Shown here one piece after another: positions 1 to 6,061 of a stretch of 8,658 bases of DNA. Both the position numbers and the translations under genes were made by a program. The stretch lies in contig CAIKJM010000300.1 of NCBI GenBank assembly GCA_903827735.1, forward strand, positions 1-8,658, given 5' to 3'. The first letter of the stretch is position 1; each line of letters opens with the position of its first letter. The notes beneath the pieces were generated by a model. The model ran no database searches and was not told where the DNA came from. It saw only the letters and a list, made by a program, of their open reading frames with translations. Source of the stretch: an uncultured Rhodanobacter sp. Lineage in GTDB: Bacteria; Pseudomonadota; Gammaproteobacteria; Xanthomonadales; Rhodanobacteraceae.

Positions 1-1014
1 CGGCGGCAGCCCGGACCATTTTGAAAACGACTTGCTGAAGCTCGTGCGATCGGCAAAACCGAGCTTCAGTGCAATCGTGTCGATGTCCAAATCATGATTG
101 GCCAACATGTTTTTGGCCGCGTGAAACCTGGCCTGCGCCTGGATAGCAGCGAACGAGCTGCCGCGCTTCTTGAGCCTGCGCTGCAGCGTGCGCGTTTCGA
201 TCCCCAGCCGTGTCGACGCTTGCCCGACGGTCATCGCTGGCGAATGCCGCAACATGTTGGATAGCAAGTTTTCGAGACTGCCCTCCTCCCGCAACTTCTG
301 CAGCCGCTGCTCAAGCAGCAGTCGCATCTTGGCGTGTAGCGACGGCGAGCTGCCGGGTATCGAGCGATCGAGCAACGCGAGCGAATGGCTAGCGCCGTCA
401 AAGCTGCCGCCGAAGCGAGGAAGCGCTCCGAACTGCTTTTCATAAGCCGCCAGGCTGGTCATCGGTTCATGCCGGAAAGAGACCTCGGGATATGCGTGCT
501 CTCCGAGCAGTTGATTCAGCACGCGGTTCAGAACGACCAGCACGGTCTCGGTCAGGCCGGGCGAACTGACAAGAGCGCCTGAGGCGTCATGAAGCTCGAA
601 ATAGATGATGAAGCGGTCTGCCGCGATCTCGTATCTCGCCGTCATGCTGGGGTGGACGAAATACGGAAGAAAATCTAGCAGCCATAGCGCCTCGCGTAAT
701 GAGCTGCAGGTCGCGAGAAAGGTCTGTACTTCCGGCGCGTGCTCGAAGGCGTAGTGCTCGCCGAGGGCAAAGGGGAAATAGGCGCGGGTGGAGCGCTGGA
801 CGCTGAGGTCCATCATCGTGGATATCAGGTGCACATCGCCCGGATCGCCCTCGTCATGCACGTCTGACGCGCGAATGCCGACGTCCGACAGTACCGACTC
901 GATATCGAAGCCGCAAAGCGATGCAACTCGTGCCAGCAGAGAAACATCACGAAAGGAAATGGAACGCCCCCTGTGACCGCGATTCTCAAAAGTGCTGCCG
1001 GTGTTCGCCGTCAT
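1..1014 (-). CDS. AraC-family transcriptional regulator with PF12625-type sensor domain (C-terminus cut by window edge)
   Basis: The open minus-strand frame gives 338 residues from the ATG at 1012-1014 and has no stop before base 1, so only the last few residues are missing. Residues about 20-200 look like the N-terminal effector-binding region of the OruR/ArgR/VirS group of AraC proteins (PF12625). Residues about 262-335 form the DNA-binding domain. The first helix-turn-helix contains TVGQASTRLGIETRTLQRRL. The second contains DTIALKLGFADRTSFSKSF, the family signature, and leads into the W-S-G-L-P-P just before the edge. A G-rich stretch with GAGG lies about 12 bases before the ATG, which is an ordinary but not strong ribosome site. 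The gene diverges from the PF10118-like gene at 1159, with a candidate operator between them, so it probably controls that gene in response to a small ligand. The ligand cannot be read from the sequence. Family assignment is firm; target and effector are inference. Confidence 0.93.
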   Translation of the reverse strand, partial: MTANTGSTFENRGHRGRSISFRDVSLLARVASLCGFDIESVLSDVGIRASDVHDEGDPGDVHLISTMMDLSVQRSTRAYFPFALGEHYAFEHAPEVQTFLATCSSLREALWLLDFLPYFVHPSMTARYEIAADRFIIYFELHDASGALVSSPGLTETVLVVLNRVLNQLLGEHAYPEVSFRHEPMTSLAAYEKQFGALPRFGGSFDGASHSLALLDRSIPGSSPSLHAKMRLLLEQRLQKLREEGSLENLLSNMLRHSPAMTVGQASTRLGIETRTLQRRLKKRGSSFAAIQAQARFHAAKNMLANHDLDIDTIALKLGFADRTSFSKSFSKWSGLPP

Positions 1015-1062
1015 GCCCGCCCCGCCCTCACCCAAGTCTCCGGAGGTCGACTCTAGCGCGAT

Positions 1063-1109
1063 TGTCGCTAAAAGACACATTTTGGCGTCAGGCGGCATAG
1101 TTCTGGCGT
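1063..1109. promoter_or_regulatory. Candidate AraC-type operator: three phased half-sites
   Basis: TGTCGC begins at 1063, TGGCGT at 1083 and TGGCGT again at 1104. All fit TGkCGy in the same orientation, 20 and 21 bp apart, so they lie on one face of the helix. AraC proteins bind two half-sites about 21 bp apart, and the first element is identical to the TGTCGC core reported for Pseudomonas ArgR, an AraC-family protein. The first half-site also starts a short palindrome, TGTC-N7-GACA (1063-1077). The array sits between the divergent regulator and the gene at 1159. No convincing sigma-70 boxes are visible between 1104 and 1159, which would fit an activator-dependent promoter. Binding is inferred. 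Confidence 0.55.
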
Positions 1110-1158
1110 ATGCAACCACGTAGGCTTAGGACAGTGAAATAGCTAAGGAGCAACCGCC

Positions 1159-2043
1159 ATGAGCGCGCAAGTCAGCTACAGCGAAACCATCGTGCCTCGC
1201 GAAAATCTGGATTTCGGGCTGGACGCGAGCATTCCCAAATACTGGTATCGCGGCGACGCCTACAAATCTCGCTACGTCGACGCTGTACAGCTGAGCTTCC
1301 CCGACGGCGAACGTTACTTCATTACCTGCGTGCGGGCGTTCCGCGACCAGATCACGGACCCTGCTCTGCAGGTAGCCGTGCGCGACTTCACCCGCCAGGA
1401 AGGCCAGCACGGCATGGCGCATACGCGCTACAACAAGTTGCTCGAAGCGCAGGGCTTGCCAATCGAGAGTTTGCTCGATCAGATCAAGGCTCTGATCGCA
1501 CGACGCATGCGCATCTACTCGCCGCAGTTCAATCTAGCCCTAACCGCGGCGGCCGAGCATTTCACCGCAATGCTAGCGGAAGCGTTTTTCGCCAAGGTCT
1601 CGACCACTGAGGGAATGCATCCCCGCATGCGTGCCATGCTGGCCTGGCATGCCATCGAAGAGATGGAGCATAAATCGGTCGCCTTCGATGTCATGCGCAC
1701 GGTCGCCAAGGTCGGGTACTGGAAGCGTGTCGCTGCCATGGTGGTGTTTACCAAGGATATCCTGGGCATCTCGTATTCGATAACTAACCGTATGCTCAAG
1801 GCCGATGGCTGCACCGGGCCGCAACGATTGTGGCTGCATCTAAAAAACATTCCGTGGATCCATAGCCCCAGAAAAGGCGTCTTCGGCTCGTTGACGCCCA
1901 AGCTGCTGGCCTATTTCAAGCCCGGCTTTCATCCTAATGATCAACCGGTGATTCACAACTATCGCAGCTGGGTGGACACCTACGAGCGTACCGGCAGCCC
2001 GGCCCTGGCCTGCGAGGCTCTGCTCGCCGCCGCATATCGTTGA
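1159..2043 (+). CDS. PF10118-type 'predicted metal-dependent hydrolase' (COG3687-like), putative di-iron protein
   Basis: The protein has 294 residues and a full ribosome site, AAGGAG at 1145-1150, eight bases before the ATG. The sequence around RQEGQHGMAHTRYN and WHAIEEMEHKS is typical of a bacterial family annotated as predicted metal-dependent hydrolases, for which I know of no secure reaction. The visible acidic and His residues fall into a ferritin-like order: E51, E81-x-x-H84, E133 and E168-x-x-H171. Each lies in a segment likely to be helical. That pattern would bind two metals in a four-helix bundle, so an oxidase or oxygenase role is as plausible as hydrolysis. No signal peptide or clear membrane segment is seen, so it is probably cytoplasmic. 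It diverges from the AraC-type regulator and stands alone on its strand, followed by the tmRNA terminator in the opposite sense. Family membership is confident; the reaction is unknown. Confidence 0.85.
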   Translation: MSAQVSYSETIVPRENLDFGLDASIPKYWYRGDAYKSRYVDAVQLSFPDGERYFITCVRAFRDQITDPALQVAVRDFTRQEGQHGMAHTRYNKLLEAQGLPIESLLDQIKALIARRMRIYSPQFNLALTAAAEHFTAMLAEAFFAKVSTTEGMHPRMRAMLAWHAIEEMEHKSVAFDVMRTVAKVGYWKRVAAMVVFTKDILGISYSITNRMLKADGCTGPQRLWLHLKNIPWIHSPRKGVFGSLTPKLLAYFKPGFHPNDQPVIHNYRSWVDTYERTGSPALACEALLAAAYR

Positions 2044-2148
2044 AGGCTTCGCGCCGGCGAATTCTCGGTGCCATAGTTGTCCCCAATGCTGGTAAACATC
2101 GCCAGAGCATCCCTTAGAAATCGATTCGCGTTGTCCAAAAAGCGACAT

Positions 2149-2186
2149 AAAAAGAAAGCCCCTAAGCGCGTCGAACGCTGAGGGGC
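2149..2186 (-). terminator. Rho-independent terminator of ssrA
   Basis: On the minus strand, six bases past the CCA end of the tmRNA, GCCCCT pairs with AGGGGC (2158-2186). The inner stem continues AGCG/CGCT after one mismatch, and a T-rich run, TTTCTTTTT (2149-2157), follows. The orientation fits termination of ssrA. Read on the plus strand the same hairpin lacks a good T-run, so it is a poor terminator for the gene ending at 2043. Confidence 0.85.
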
Positions 2187-2192
2187 CGTTGT

Positions 2193-2547
<355 letters not shown>

Positions 2548-2570
2548 GGGGAGAACGATTTAACACCTCC

Positions 2571-2600
2571 AGTATATGGGGACGGCGCCAAGATCATCAA
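2571..2600 (-). promoter_or_regulatory. Sigma-70 promoter of ssrA
   Basis: On the minus strand, TTGATG (2595-2600) and TATACT (2571-2576) are separated by 18 bp. Transcription would start near 2564, giving a leader of about 15-17 nt that RNase P would remove to make the mature 5' end at 2547. The boxes match consensus well for a highly expressed stable RNA. Confidence 0.75.
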
Positions 2601-2755
2601 TCGAATCCGTACTGACTGAGTAGCCACAAGTAAAAGCGGCGGCGGAAAAAATAGCTTTGCTGCGGCCAAGCGCATGCAGATACCGGCGCGACACGTTGGC
2701 AAACACCGCCATTGCGCACCCTAACATCGGGTTGCTGGTGAAAGCTCCCGGACTG

Positions 2756-2785
2756 TTGTTCGGGCCACGACGCAGCCTCTATACT
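2756..2785 (+). promoter_or_regulatory. Sigma-70 promoter of the cytochrome pair
   Basis: TTGTTC (2756-2761) and TATACT (2780-2785) are 18 bp apart. The predicted start near 2792 leaves a leader of about 43 nt before the ATG at 2835. The rest of the 2548-2834 spacer between divergent ssrA and the cytochrome genes shows no gene; I see only the two promoters in it. Confidence 0.65.
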
Positions 2786-2834
2786 CGGCCGCTTACATGA
2801 CCGCGACTCCGCCGCAATCGTGAGACCGATCTCG

Positions 2835-3158
2835 ATGACTCGACTGCAACTACTCAGCTTGGCCGCGGCCATAGCTTTTCTTGCCACCGCGGGCGCTCAT
2901 GCGGCTGGCGATAAGGCTGCCGGCAAGAAACTGGTTTACACCTGCGCCGGATGTCACGGCGTACCCGGCTACAGCAACGCGTACCCGCAGTATCCGGTAC
3001 CGAAGATCGCCGGGCAGAACGAGCAGTACATCATCAACGCGCTGCACGGATATCAAAGCGGCGACCGCACGCATCCGACCATGGGTGCGCAGGCGCAAAG
3101 TCTGTCCGATACGGACATTCAGAACGTTGCCGCCTACCTTTCCAGCCTCGCCCAGTAA
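2835..3158 (+). CDS. Exported monohaem cytochrome c, class I (cytochrome c4-half / c553-like)
   Basis: This is a small periplasmic electron carrier of 107 residues. Residues 1-23 form a Sec signal peptide: a basic start with Arg3, a hydrophobic core and a likely cut after A-H-A (23/24). The haem attachment motif C37-x-x-C40-H41 (CAGCH) follows. Met83, in T-M-G-A, is the probable second haem ligand because it aligns with Met80 of the next gene. The C-terminal helix, D-I-Q-N-V-A-A-Y-L-S-S-L, is typical of class I cytochromes. I chose the ATG at 2835. A GTG at 2820 is in frame but would put five residues before the signal peptide and has no ribosome site; the ATG has only a weak GAGA-like one. 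The next cytochrome begins 18 bases after the stop and is probably cotranscribed. Maturation needs the Ccm system, which is not in view. The redox partner is unknown. Confidence 0.9.
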   Translation: MTRLQLLSLAAAIAFLATAGAHAAGDKAAGKKLVYTCAGCHGVPGYSNAYPQYPVPKIAGQNEQYIINALHGYQSGDRTHPTMGAQAQSLSDTDIQNVAAYLSSLAQ

Positions 3159-3176
3159 TCGCCAAGGACTTTACGC

Positions 3177-3530
3177 ATGAATCGTGCGCTTACCCTGCTC
3201 TCCTTCGGCGCCATCCTGGCGTTTGCGTCAACGCAGCTGCTGGCCAGCGGCAATGCCGAAAACGGCAAAAAGAAAGCCGGCACCTGCTTCGCCTGCCACG
3301 GCACCGATGGCAATGCGGTCGATCCCCAGTATCCGCGGCTCGCCGGTCAGTACGATGAGTACATCCAACAGGCGCTGCACGAGTACAAAGATGGACGTCG
3401 CAACAACGCCATTATGAAGGGCATGGACGCGACGTTGTCCGACCAGGATATCGAAGACATAGCCGCCTATTTCTCAAGCCTGCCAACCAAGCTGGACACG
3501 CTGCAAGGGCATGTCAGCGGCGACAAATAA
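3177..3530 (+). CDS. Exported monohaem cytochrome c, class I (cytochrome c4-half / c553-like)
   Basis: The second gene of the tandem pair encodes 117 residues and has AAGGA at 3164-3168, eight bases before the ATG. Residues 1-23 form a signal peptide, with a likely cut after L-L-A or nearby. C37-x-x-C40-H41 (CFACH) is at exactly the same position as in the upstream protein. Shared landmarks are Q-Y-P near 51-53, A-G-Q near 56-58, Y-I near 62-63, A-L-H near 66-68, L-S-D near 87-89 and A-A-Y-x-S-S-L near 96-102. Met80 aligns with Met83 of its neighbour and is the likely axial ligand; Met83 here is a second candidate. The tail after 103 is about ten residues longer and polar. Family and location are firm. 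Whether it pairs physically with the first cytochrome, as the two domains of cytochrome c4 do, is inference. Confidence 0.92.
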   Translation: MNRALTLLSFGAILAFASTQLLASGNAENGKKKAGTCFACHGTDGNAVDPQYPRLAGQYDEYIQQALHEYKDGRRNNAIMKGMDATLSDQDIEDIAAYFSSLPTKLDTLQGHVSGDK

Positions 3531-3560
3531 CTCAGCCAGTTGATCGATCGGCAGCAACAC

Positions 3561-3590
3561 AAAAAAGGCCCGCCATCGCGGGCCTTTTTA
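3561..3590. terminator. Bidirectional rho-independent terminator between cytochrome pair and nfuA
   Basis: GGCCCGC (3567-3573) and GCGGGCC (3578-3584) form a perfect 7-bp GC stem with a CATC loop. TTTTT follows on the right, and six A on the left provide the T-run for the opposite strand. It therefore serves both the cytochrome transcript ending at 3530 and the convergent nfuA transcript ending at 3625. Confidence 0.92.
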
Positions 3591-3624
3591 TTAGATCTCG
3601 TGCTACCGATGCCGCCTAAATGAC

Positions 3625-4233
3625 TCAACCGAGCGCGGAACGCCCTTCGGTCTTGCTGTAATAAGGTTTTTCTCCACCGGAGTGGTCGGTAGCATCTCGA
3701 ACCGCCGTAATCTCGGGCACGCGCTCGCGCAAGGTCTTCTCGACGCCTTGCTTGAGCGTGACGTCCACCATGCCGCAGCCATGGCAACCACCGCCAAACT
3801 GCAGCAGTACGGCGCCTTCCGCGTCGATTTCGAGCAGCGTGACTCGACCGCCGTGCGAAGCCAGCTGAGGGTTGATCTCGGCATCGAGCACGTAGCGCAC
3901 CCGCTCGATCAAACCCGATTCGGCACCCGGTATGTCGCCCTTGATCTTCGGCGCCCGGATATTGAGCTGGCCGCCGGTGGCATTAGTCTCGAAGTCAATC
4001 GTGGCGCCCTCCAGCCAGCGGGCGCTGTCGCCATCGATATGAAAATCAAACCCTTTGCACTCGATGGTCCACTCGTCGCCCTGCAGATCCGCCGGCTCGC
4101 AGAATTCCAGCTCGCAGTTGGCTCCGGCCGTGCCCGGTTGGGTTACCCGTAGCCGTATGCTCATACCGTCACCGCCTTGCTGCGAAAGCAGCCGCAGAAA
4201 ATGCTGCTGGGCGCGCTCCGAAATGTCGATCAT
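3625..4233 (-). CDS. nfuA: Fe-S biogenesis protein NfuA (iron-sulfur cluster carrier)
   Basis: NfuA binds a 4Fe-4S cluster at a dimer interface and delivers it to client enzymes in the cytoplasm; in E. coli it helps lipoate synthase and matters under oxidative stress and iron limitation. The 202-residue product has both expected parts. The N-terminal A-type-like domain (about 1-95) starts MIDISERAQQHFLRLL, where E. coli has a closely similar start. The C-terminal Nfu domain (about 108-182) carries INPQLASHGGRV and the cluster motif GGGC150-H-G-C153 followed by MVDVTLK. It ends a little later than E. coli NfuA (191 residues), with a short polar tail after the conserved S-G-G-E-x-x-Y-Y. GGAG lies five bases before the ATG at 4231-4233. 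The gene is monocistronic, diverges from phhB across a spacer with inverted repeats, and ends at the terminator it shares with the cytochromes. Confidence 0.96.
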   Translation of the reverse strand: MIDISERAQQHFLRLLSQQGGDGMSIRLRVTQPGTAGANCELEFCEPADLQGDEWTIECKGFDFHIDGDSARWLEGATIDFETNATGGQLNIRAPKIKGDIPGAESGLIERVRYVLDAEINPQLASHGGRVTLLEIDAEGAVLLQFGGGCHGCGMVDVTLKQGVEKTLRERVPEITAVRDATDHSGGEKPYYSKTEGRSALG

Positions 4234-4258
4234 GTCTACTCCGCAAAATTTTGATCAA

Positions 4259-4312
4259 CGCCTGTGGTCTTGTTGCACAGGCGAAACAGCACCATTTTAG
4301 TCCTGTTTCGCC
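4259..4312. repeat. Two overlapping perfect inverted repeats in the nfuA/phhB divergent spacer
   Basis: Repeat A pairs CGCCTGTG (4259-4266) with CACAGGCG (4276-4283) across 9 bases. Repeat B pairs GGCGAAACAG (4280-4289) with CTGTTTCGCC (4303-4312) across 13 bases. They share GGCG at 4280-4283, so in RNA only one could form fully. The spacer of B contains ATTTTA, which reads TAAAAT on the minus strand and could be a -10 box for nfuA; on the plus strand TTGCAC (4273-4278), 17 bp, TTTAGT (4296-4301) is a weak phhB promoter candidate. Neither hairpin is followed by a T-run in either direction, so these are not ordinary terminators. An operator or leader switch is possible; the role is not shown. 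Confidence 0.6.
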
Positions 4313-4385
4313 ACCGATGCGCGCCTTTGACTTTCCGGCATTCACACTCGACGCTTCGCTGCTGTTTCAATCTCTGGAGACGCCC

Positions 4386-4727
4386 ATGACTGCCAACGAT
4401 CTAAGTACTCAACATTGCCGGCCTTTGAAAGGAAAGGAGCACGCACTGGACGCCGCAAAGGTGGACACGCTGCTTAAGCAGCTGCCGGGCTGGAAACTCA
4501 GCGACGACAAGCAAGCCATCATCAAGGACTTCAAGTTCGACGACTTCCACCACACGCTGGGCTTTATCAATGCCGTTGGCTTCATGGCCAACCATGAAGA
4601 TCACCATCCGGACATTGAGGCAGGCTACGGCCACTGCCAACTGCTGTGGTCGACGCACGATGTCGGTGGTCTGTCGTTGAACGACTTTATCTGCGCGGCA
4701 CGGGTCGAACAGCTGCTGGCACGCTAG
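4386..4727 (+). CDS. phhB: Pterin-4a-carbinolamine dehydratase (4a-hydroxytetrahydrobiopterin dehydratase)
   Basis: This cytoplasmic enzyme dehydrates 4a-hydroxytetrahydropterin, regenerating the cofactor used by phenylalanine hydroxylase. Many bacteria keep it without an adjacent hydroxylase, and none is seen here. The 113-residue product matches the family in length. The active-site signature is N-H-E-D-H73-H74-P75-D, and H91 in S-T-H-D-V-G-G-L lies 17 residues after H74, the same spacing as the catalytic histidines of the mammalian enzyme (62 and 79). GGAG at 4376-4379 sits six bases before the ATG at 4386. An in-frame ATG at 4251 is rejected because it lacks a ribosome site and would run through the inverted repeats. 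The stop codon TAG (4725-4727) directly abuts the stop of the convergent rluC, with no terminator between them. Confidence 0.95.
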   Translation: MTANDLSTQHCRPLKGKEHALDAAKVDTLLKQLPGWKLSDDKQAIIKDFKFDDFHHTLGFINAVGFMANHEDHHPDIEAGYGHCQLLWSTHDVGGLSLNDFICAARVEQLLAR

Positions 4728-5726
4728 TCAAAAGTCGGTGCGGGACTTAGGCAGTGTATAGATAAGCCGCTTGCCTTTGACCGCGAGCACGTCGAGAAAA
4801 TCCTTCAGGTCATCCGGCAAAGGCGCGGAAAAGCTGTACGAGCGATCTTCCAACTCGAAGCTCAGATGCGCCGCGTGCAGAAACAGCCGGTTCAGGCCCA
4901 TGTCCTTGAACCGCTTGTTCATTTCTTTATCACCGTACTTCGGATCGCCCGCAATCGGGTGCCCGATGTGGGCGGCGTGCACGCGAATCTGATGGGTGCG
5001 CCCCGTACCCAGCTGTGCCTGCATGAGGCGCGCGGCGGGGTATTGCTCCATCTCGCGGAAAAAAGTTAAAGACGGTTTTCCGTTGTCGGCCACCCGCACC
5101 ATGCGCTCACCGCCCTGCATGACTGACTTGAGCAACGGCGCGTTGACGTCAAATTTGGCCTTCGACGGGTGGCCGAGCATCAGACAAAGGTACTGCTTGG
5201 TGACCTCGCCGCCACGAATAAGCTCCTGCAGTCCGGTAAGCCCGGAGCGGGTCTTGGCGAACACCAGCACACCGCTGGTGTCGCGATCGAGCCTGTGCAC
5301 CAGTTCAAGGTGCTCCTGTGGCCGCGCGGCGCGCAGCAGCTCGATGGCGCCGTGGCTGACGCCGCTACCGCCGTGACTGGCGATGCCAGAGGGCTTATCG
5401 ATGACCAGAAAGTGCTTGTCTTCGAAGATGATCGCTTCGGCCACCTGCGCCACCATACCGGTGGCCGGCCCCCTGCCCTCGGGCCGCTCAGCGACTCGAA
5501 CCGGCGGGATGCGCAGCATATCGCCATCGGTGAGACGGGTATCGGGCTTGGCCCGCTTGCCGTTCACGCGCACCTGGCCAGTGCGAAGCAGGCGGTAAAT
5601 CATGCTCTTGGGCACGCCCTTGAGCAGGGTGACGAGCGCGTTGTCGATCCGCTGACCATCCCGTTCGGGACCGATCGCTACTTGACGTACACCTTGAGGT
5701 GCGTCGGGGGAAGTTGCCGTCTGCAT
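4728..5726 (-). CDS. rluC: 23S rRNA pseudouridine synthase RluC (RluA family)
   Basis: RluC of E. coli makes pseudouridine at 955, 2504 and 2580 of 23S rRNA, near the peptidyl-transferase centre. The product here has 332 residues from the ATG at 5724-5726. An S4 RNA-binding domain (about 24-78) contains GVPKSMIYRLLRTGQVRVNG. The catalytic domain follows, with the RluA motif H144-R-L-D147-R-D-T-S-G, where Asp147 is the nucleophile position, then K-Q-Y near 177 and G-T-G-R-T-H-Q-I-R-V-H near 240-250. An upstream open frame to 5903 is dropped: its extra 59 residues look unlike the family, and the S4 domain sits correctly from the shorter start. The ribosome site is weak (AGG nine bases before the ATG). 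A minus-strand TATCCT at 5747-5752 may be its -10, giving a very short leader. RluC is preferred over RluA or RluD because the gene diverges from rne, as in other gammaproteobacteria. Confidence 0.93.
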   Translation of the reverse strand: MQTATSPDAPQGVRQVAIGPERDGQRIDNALVTLLKGVPKSMIYRLLRTGQVRVNGKRAKPDTRLTDGDMLRIPPVRVAERPEGRGPATGMVAQVAEAIIFEDKHFLVIDKPSGIASHGGSGVSHGAIELLRAARPQEHLELVHRLDRDTSGVLVFAKTRSGLTGLQELIRGGEVTKQYLCLMLGHPSKAKFDVNAPLLKSVMQGGERMVRVADNGKPSLTFFREMEQYPAARLMQAQLGTGRTHQIRVHAAHIGHPIAGDPKYGDKEMNKRFKDMGLNRLFLHAAHLSFELEDRSYSFSAPLPDDLKDFLDVLAVKGKRLIYTLPKSRTDF

Positions 5727-5754
5727 TGAAAAAAACCTGATGAAATAGGATACT
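5726..5754 (+). promoter_or_regulatory. Candidate distal rne promoter (long-leader)
   Basis: TTGAAA (5726-5731) and GATACT (5749-5754) are 17 bp apart on the plus strand and match the sigma-70 consensus 5/6 and 4/6. Transcription would begin near 5761 and give rne a leader of about 300 nt, similar in scale to the long autoregulatory leader of E. coli rne. The boxes overlap the rluC start region and the possible rluC -10 on the other strand, so the two promoters could compete. Confidence 0.5.
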
Positions 5755-6061
5755 CGGCGGGCGCCACATTTTGCCCATCGGTGTCTGGATCGGGTCGAAT
5801 GACGGCCCGTCACGTCGGCGAGGATTGCGGCGGTTGCCCCATGGGCAGCCAGCCTCGACTCCCTTTCATCGTAACGGTTCGGGCTGCTGTTGTCCGGTGC
5901 CATCGGGCATTGAGGCGGCAGGCGTAGTTGACCGAATCATCCCGACGCCGGTATCGGCGTTGGTCATTTTGCCGCTTAACCGCTGCGGCGCGATCCCCGG
6001 CAGGCCGCCATCGCAGGCGCCACCGAGGCGCGCGACGCGCGGAAAAGCTGAGGAAACCACC
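5755..6061 (+). promoter_or_regulatory. Presumed rne leader with three hairpins
   Basis: No gene is seen in the 335-bp rluC/rne spacer. If transcribed toward rne, it can form three clear hairpins. The first is 5832-5850: GGTTGCCC with GGGCAGCC, 8 bp including one G-U, CAT loop. The second is 5942-5963: CCGACGCCG with CGGCGTTGG, 9 bp including one G-U, GTAT loop. The third is 6029-6041: CGCGC with GCGCG, 5 bp, just before the ribosome site. E. coli rne carries a structured leader through which RNase E destabilises its own message; an equivalent role here is inferred only from position and structure. Confidence 0.45.
5928..5957 (+). promoter_or_regulatory. Alternative proximal rne promoter
   Basis: TTGACC (5928-5933), an 18-bp gap and TATCGG (5952-5957) form a weaker sigma-70-like pair that would give a leader of about 100 nt. 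Its -10 lies inside the 9-bp hairpin at 5942-5963, so either the promoter or the RNA hairpin may be the functional element. Listed as a competing reading to the distal promoter. Confidence 0.3.

Noticed and set aside
2044..2148. Possible terminator or small gene after the PF10118-like gene
   Set aside because: I see no GC hairpin with a T-run in the plus direction and no open frame with a ribosome site; nothing can be supported in this stretch.
4251..4385. 45-codon N-terminal extension of phhB
   Set aside because: No ribosome site at 4251, the extension crosses the inverted repeats, and the ATG at 4386 has GGAG at the right distance and gives the usual family length.
5727..5903. 59-codon N-terminal extension of rluC
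   Set aside because: The added residues are unlike RluC, and the S4 domain begins at the expected place from the ATG at 5724-5726.
5799..5927. 42-codon plus-strand open frame in the rluC/rne spacer (possible leader peptide)
   Set aside because: No ribosome site before the ATG and no convincing peptide features; it overlaps a hairpin and a palindrome, so noncoding leader is the simpler reading.
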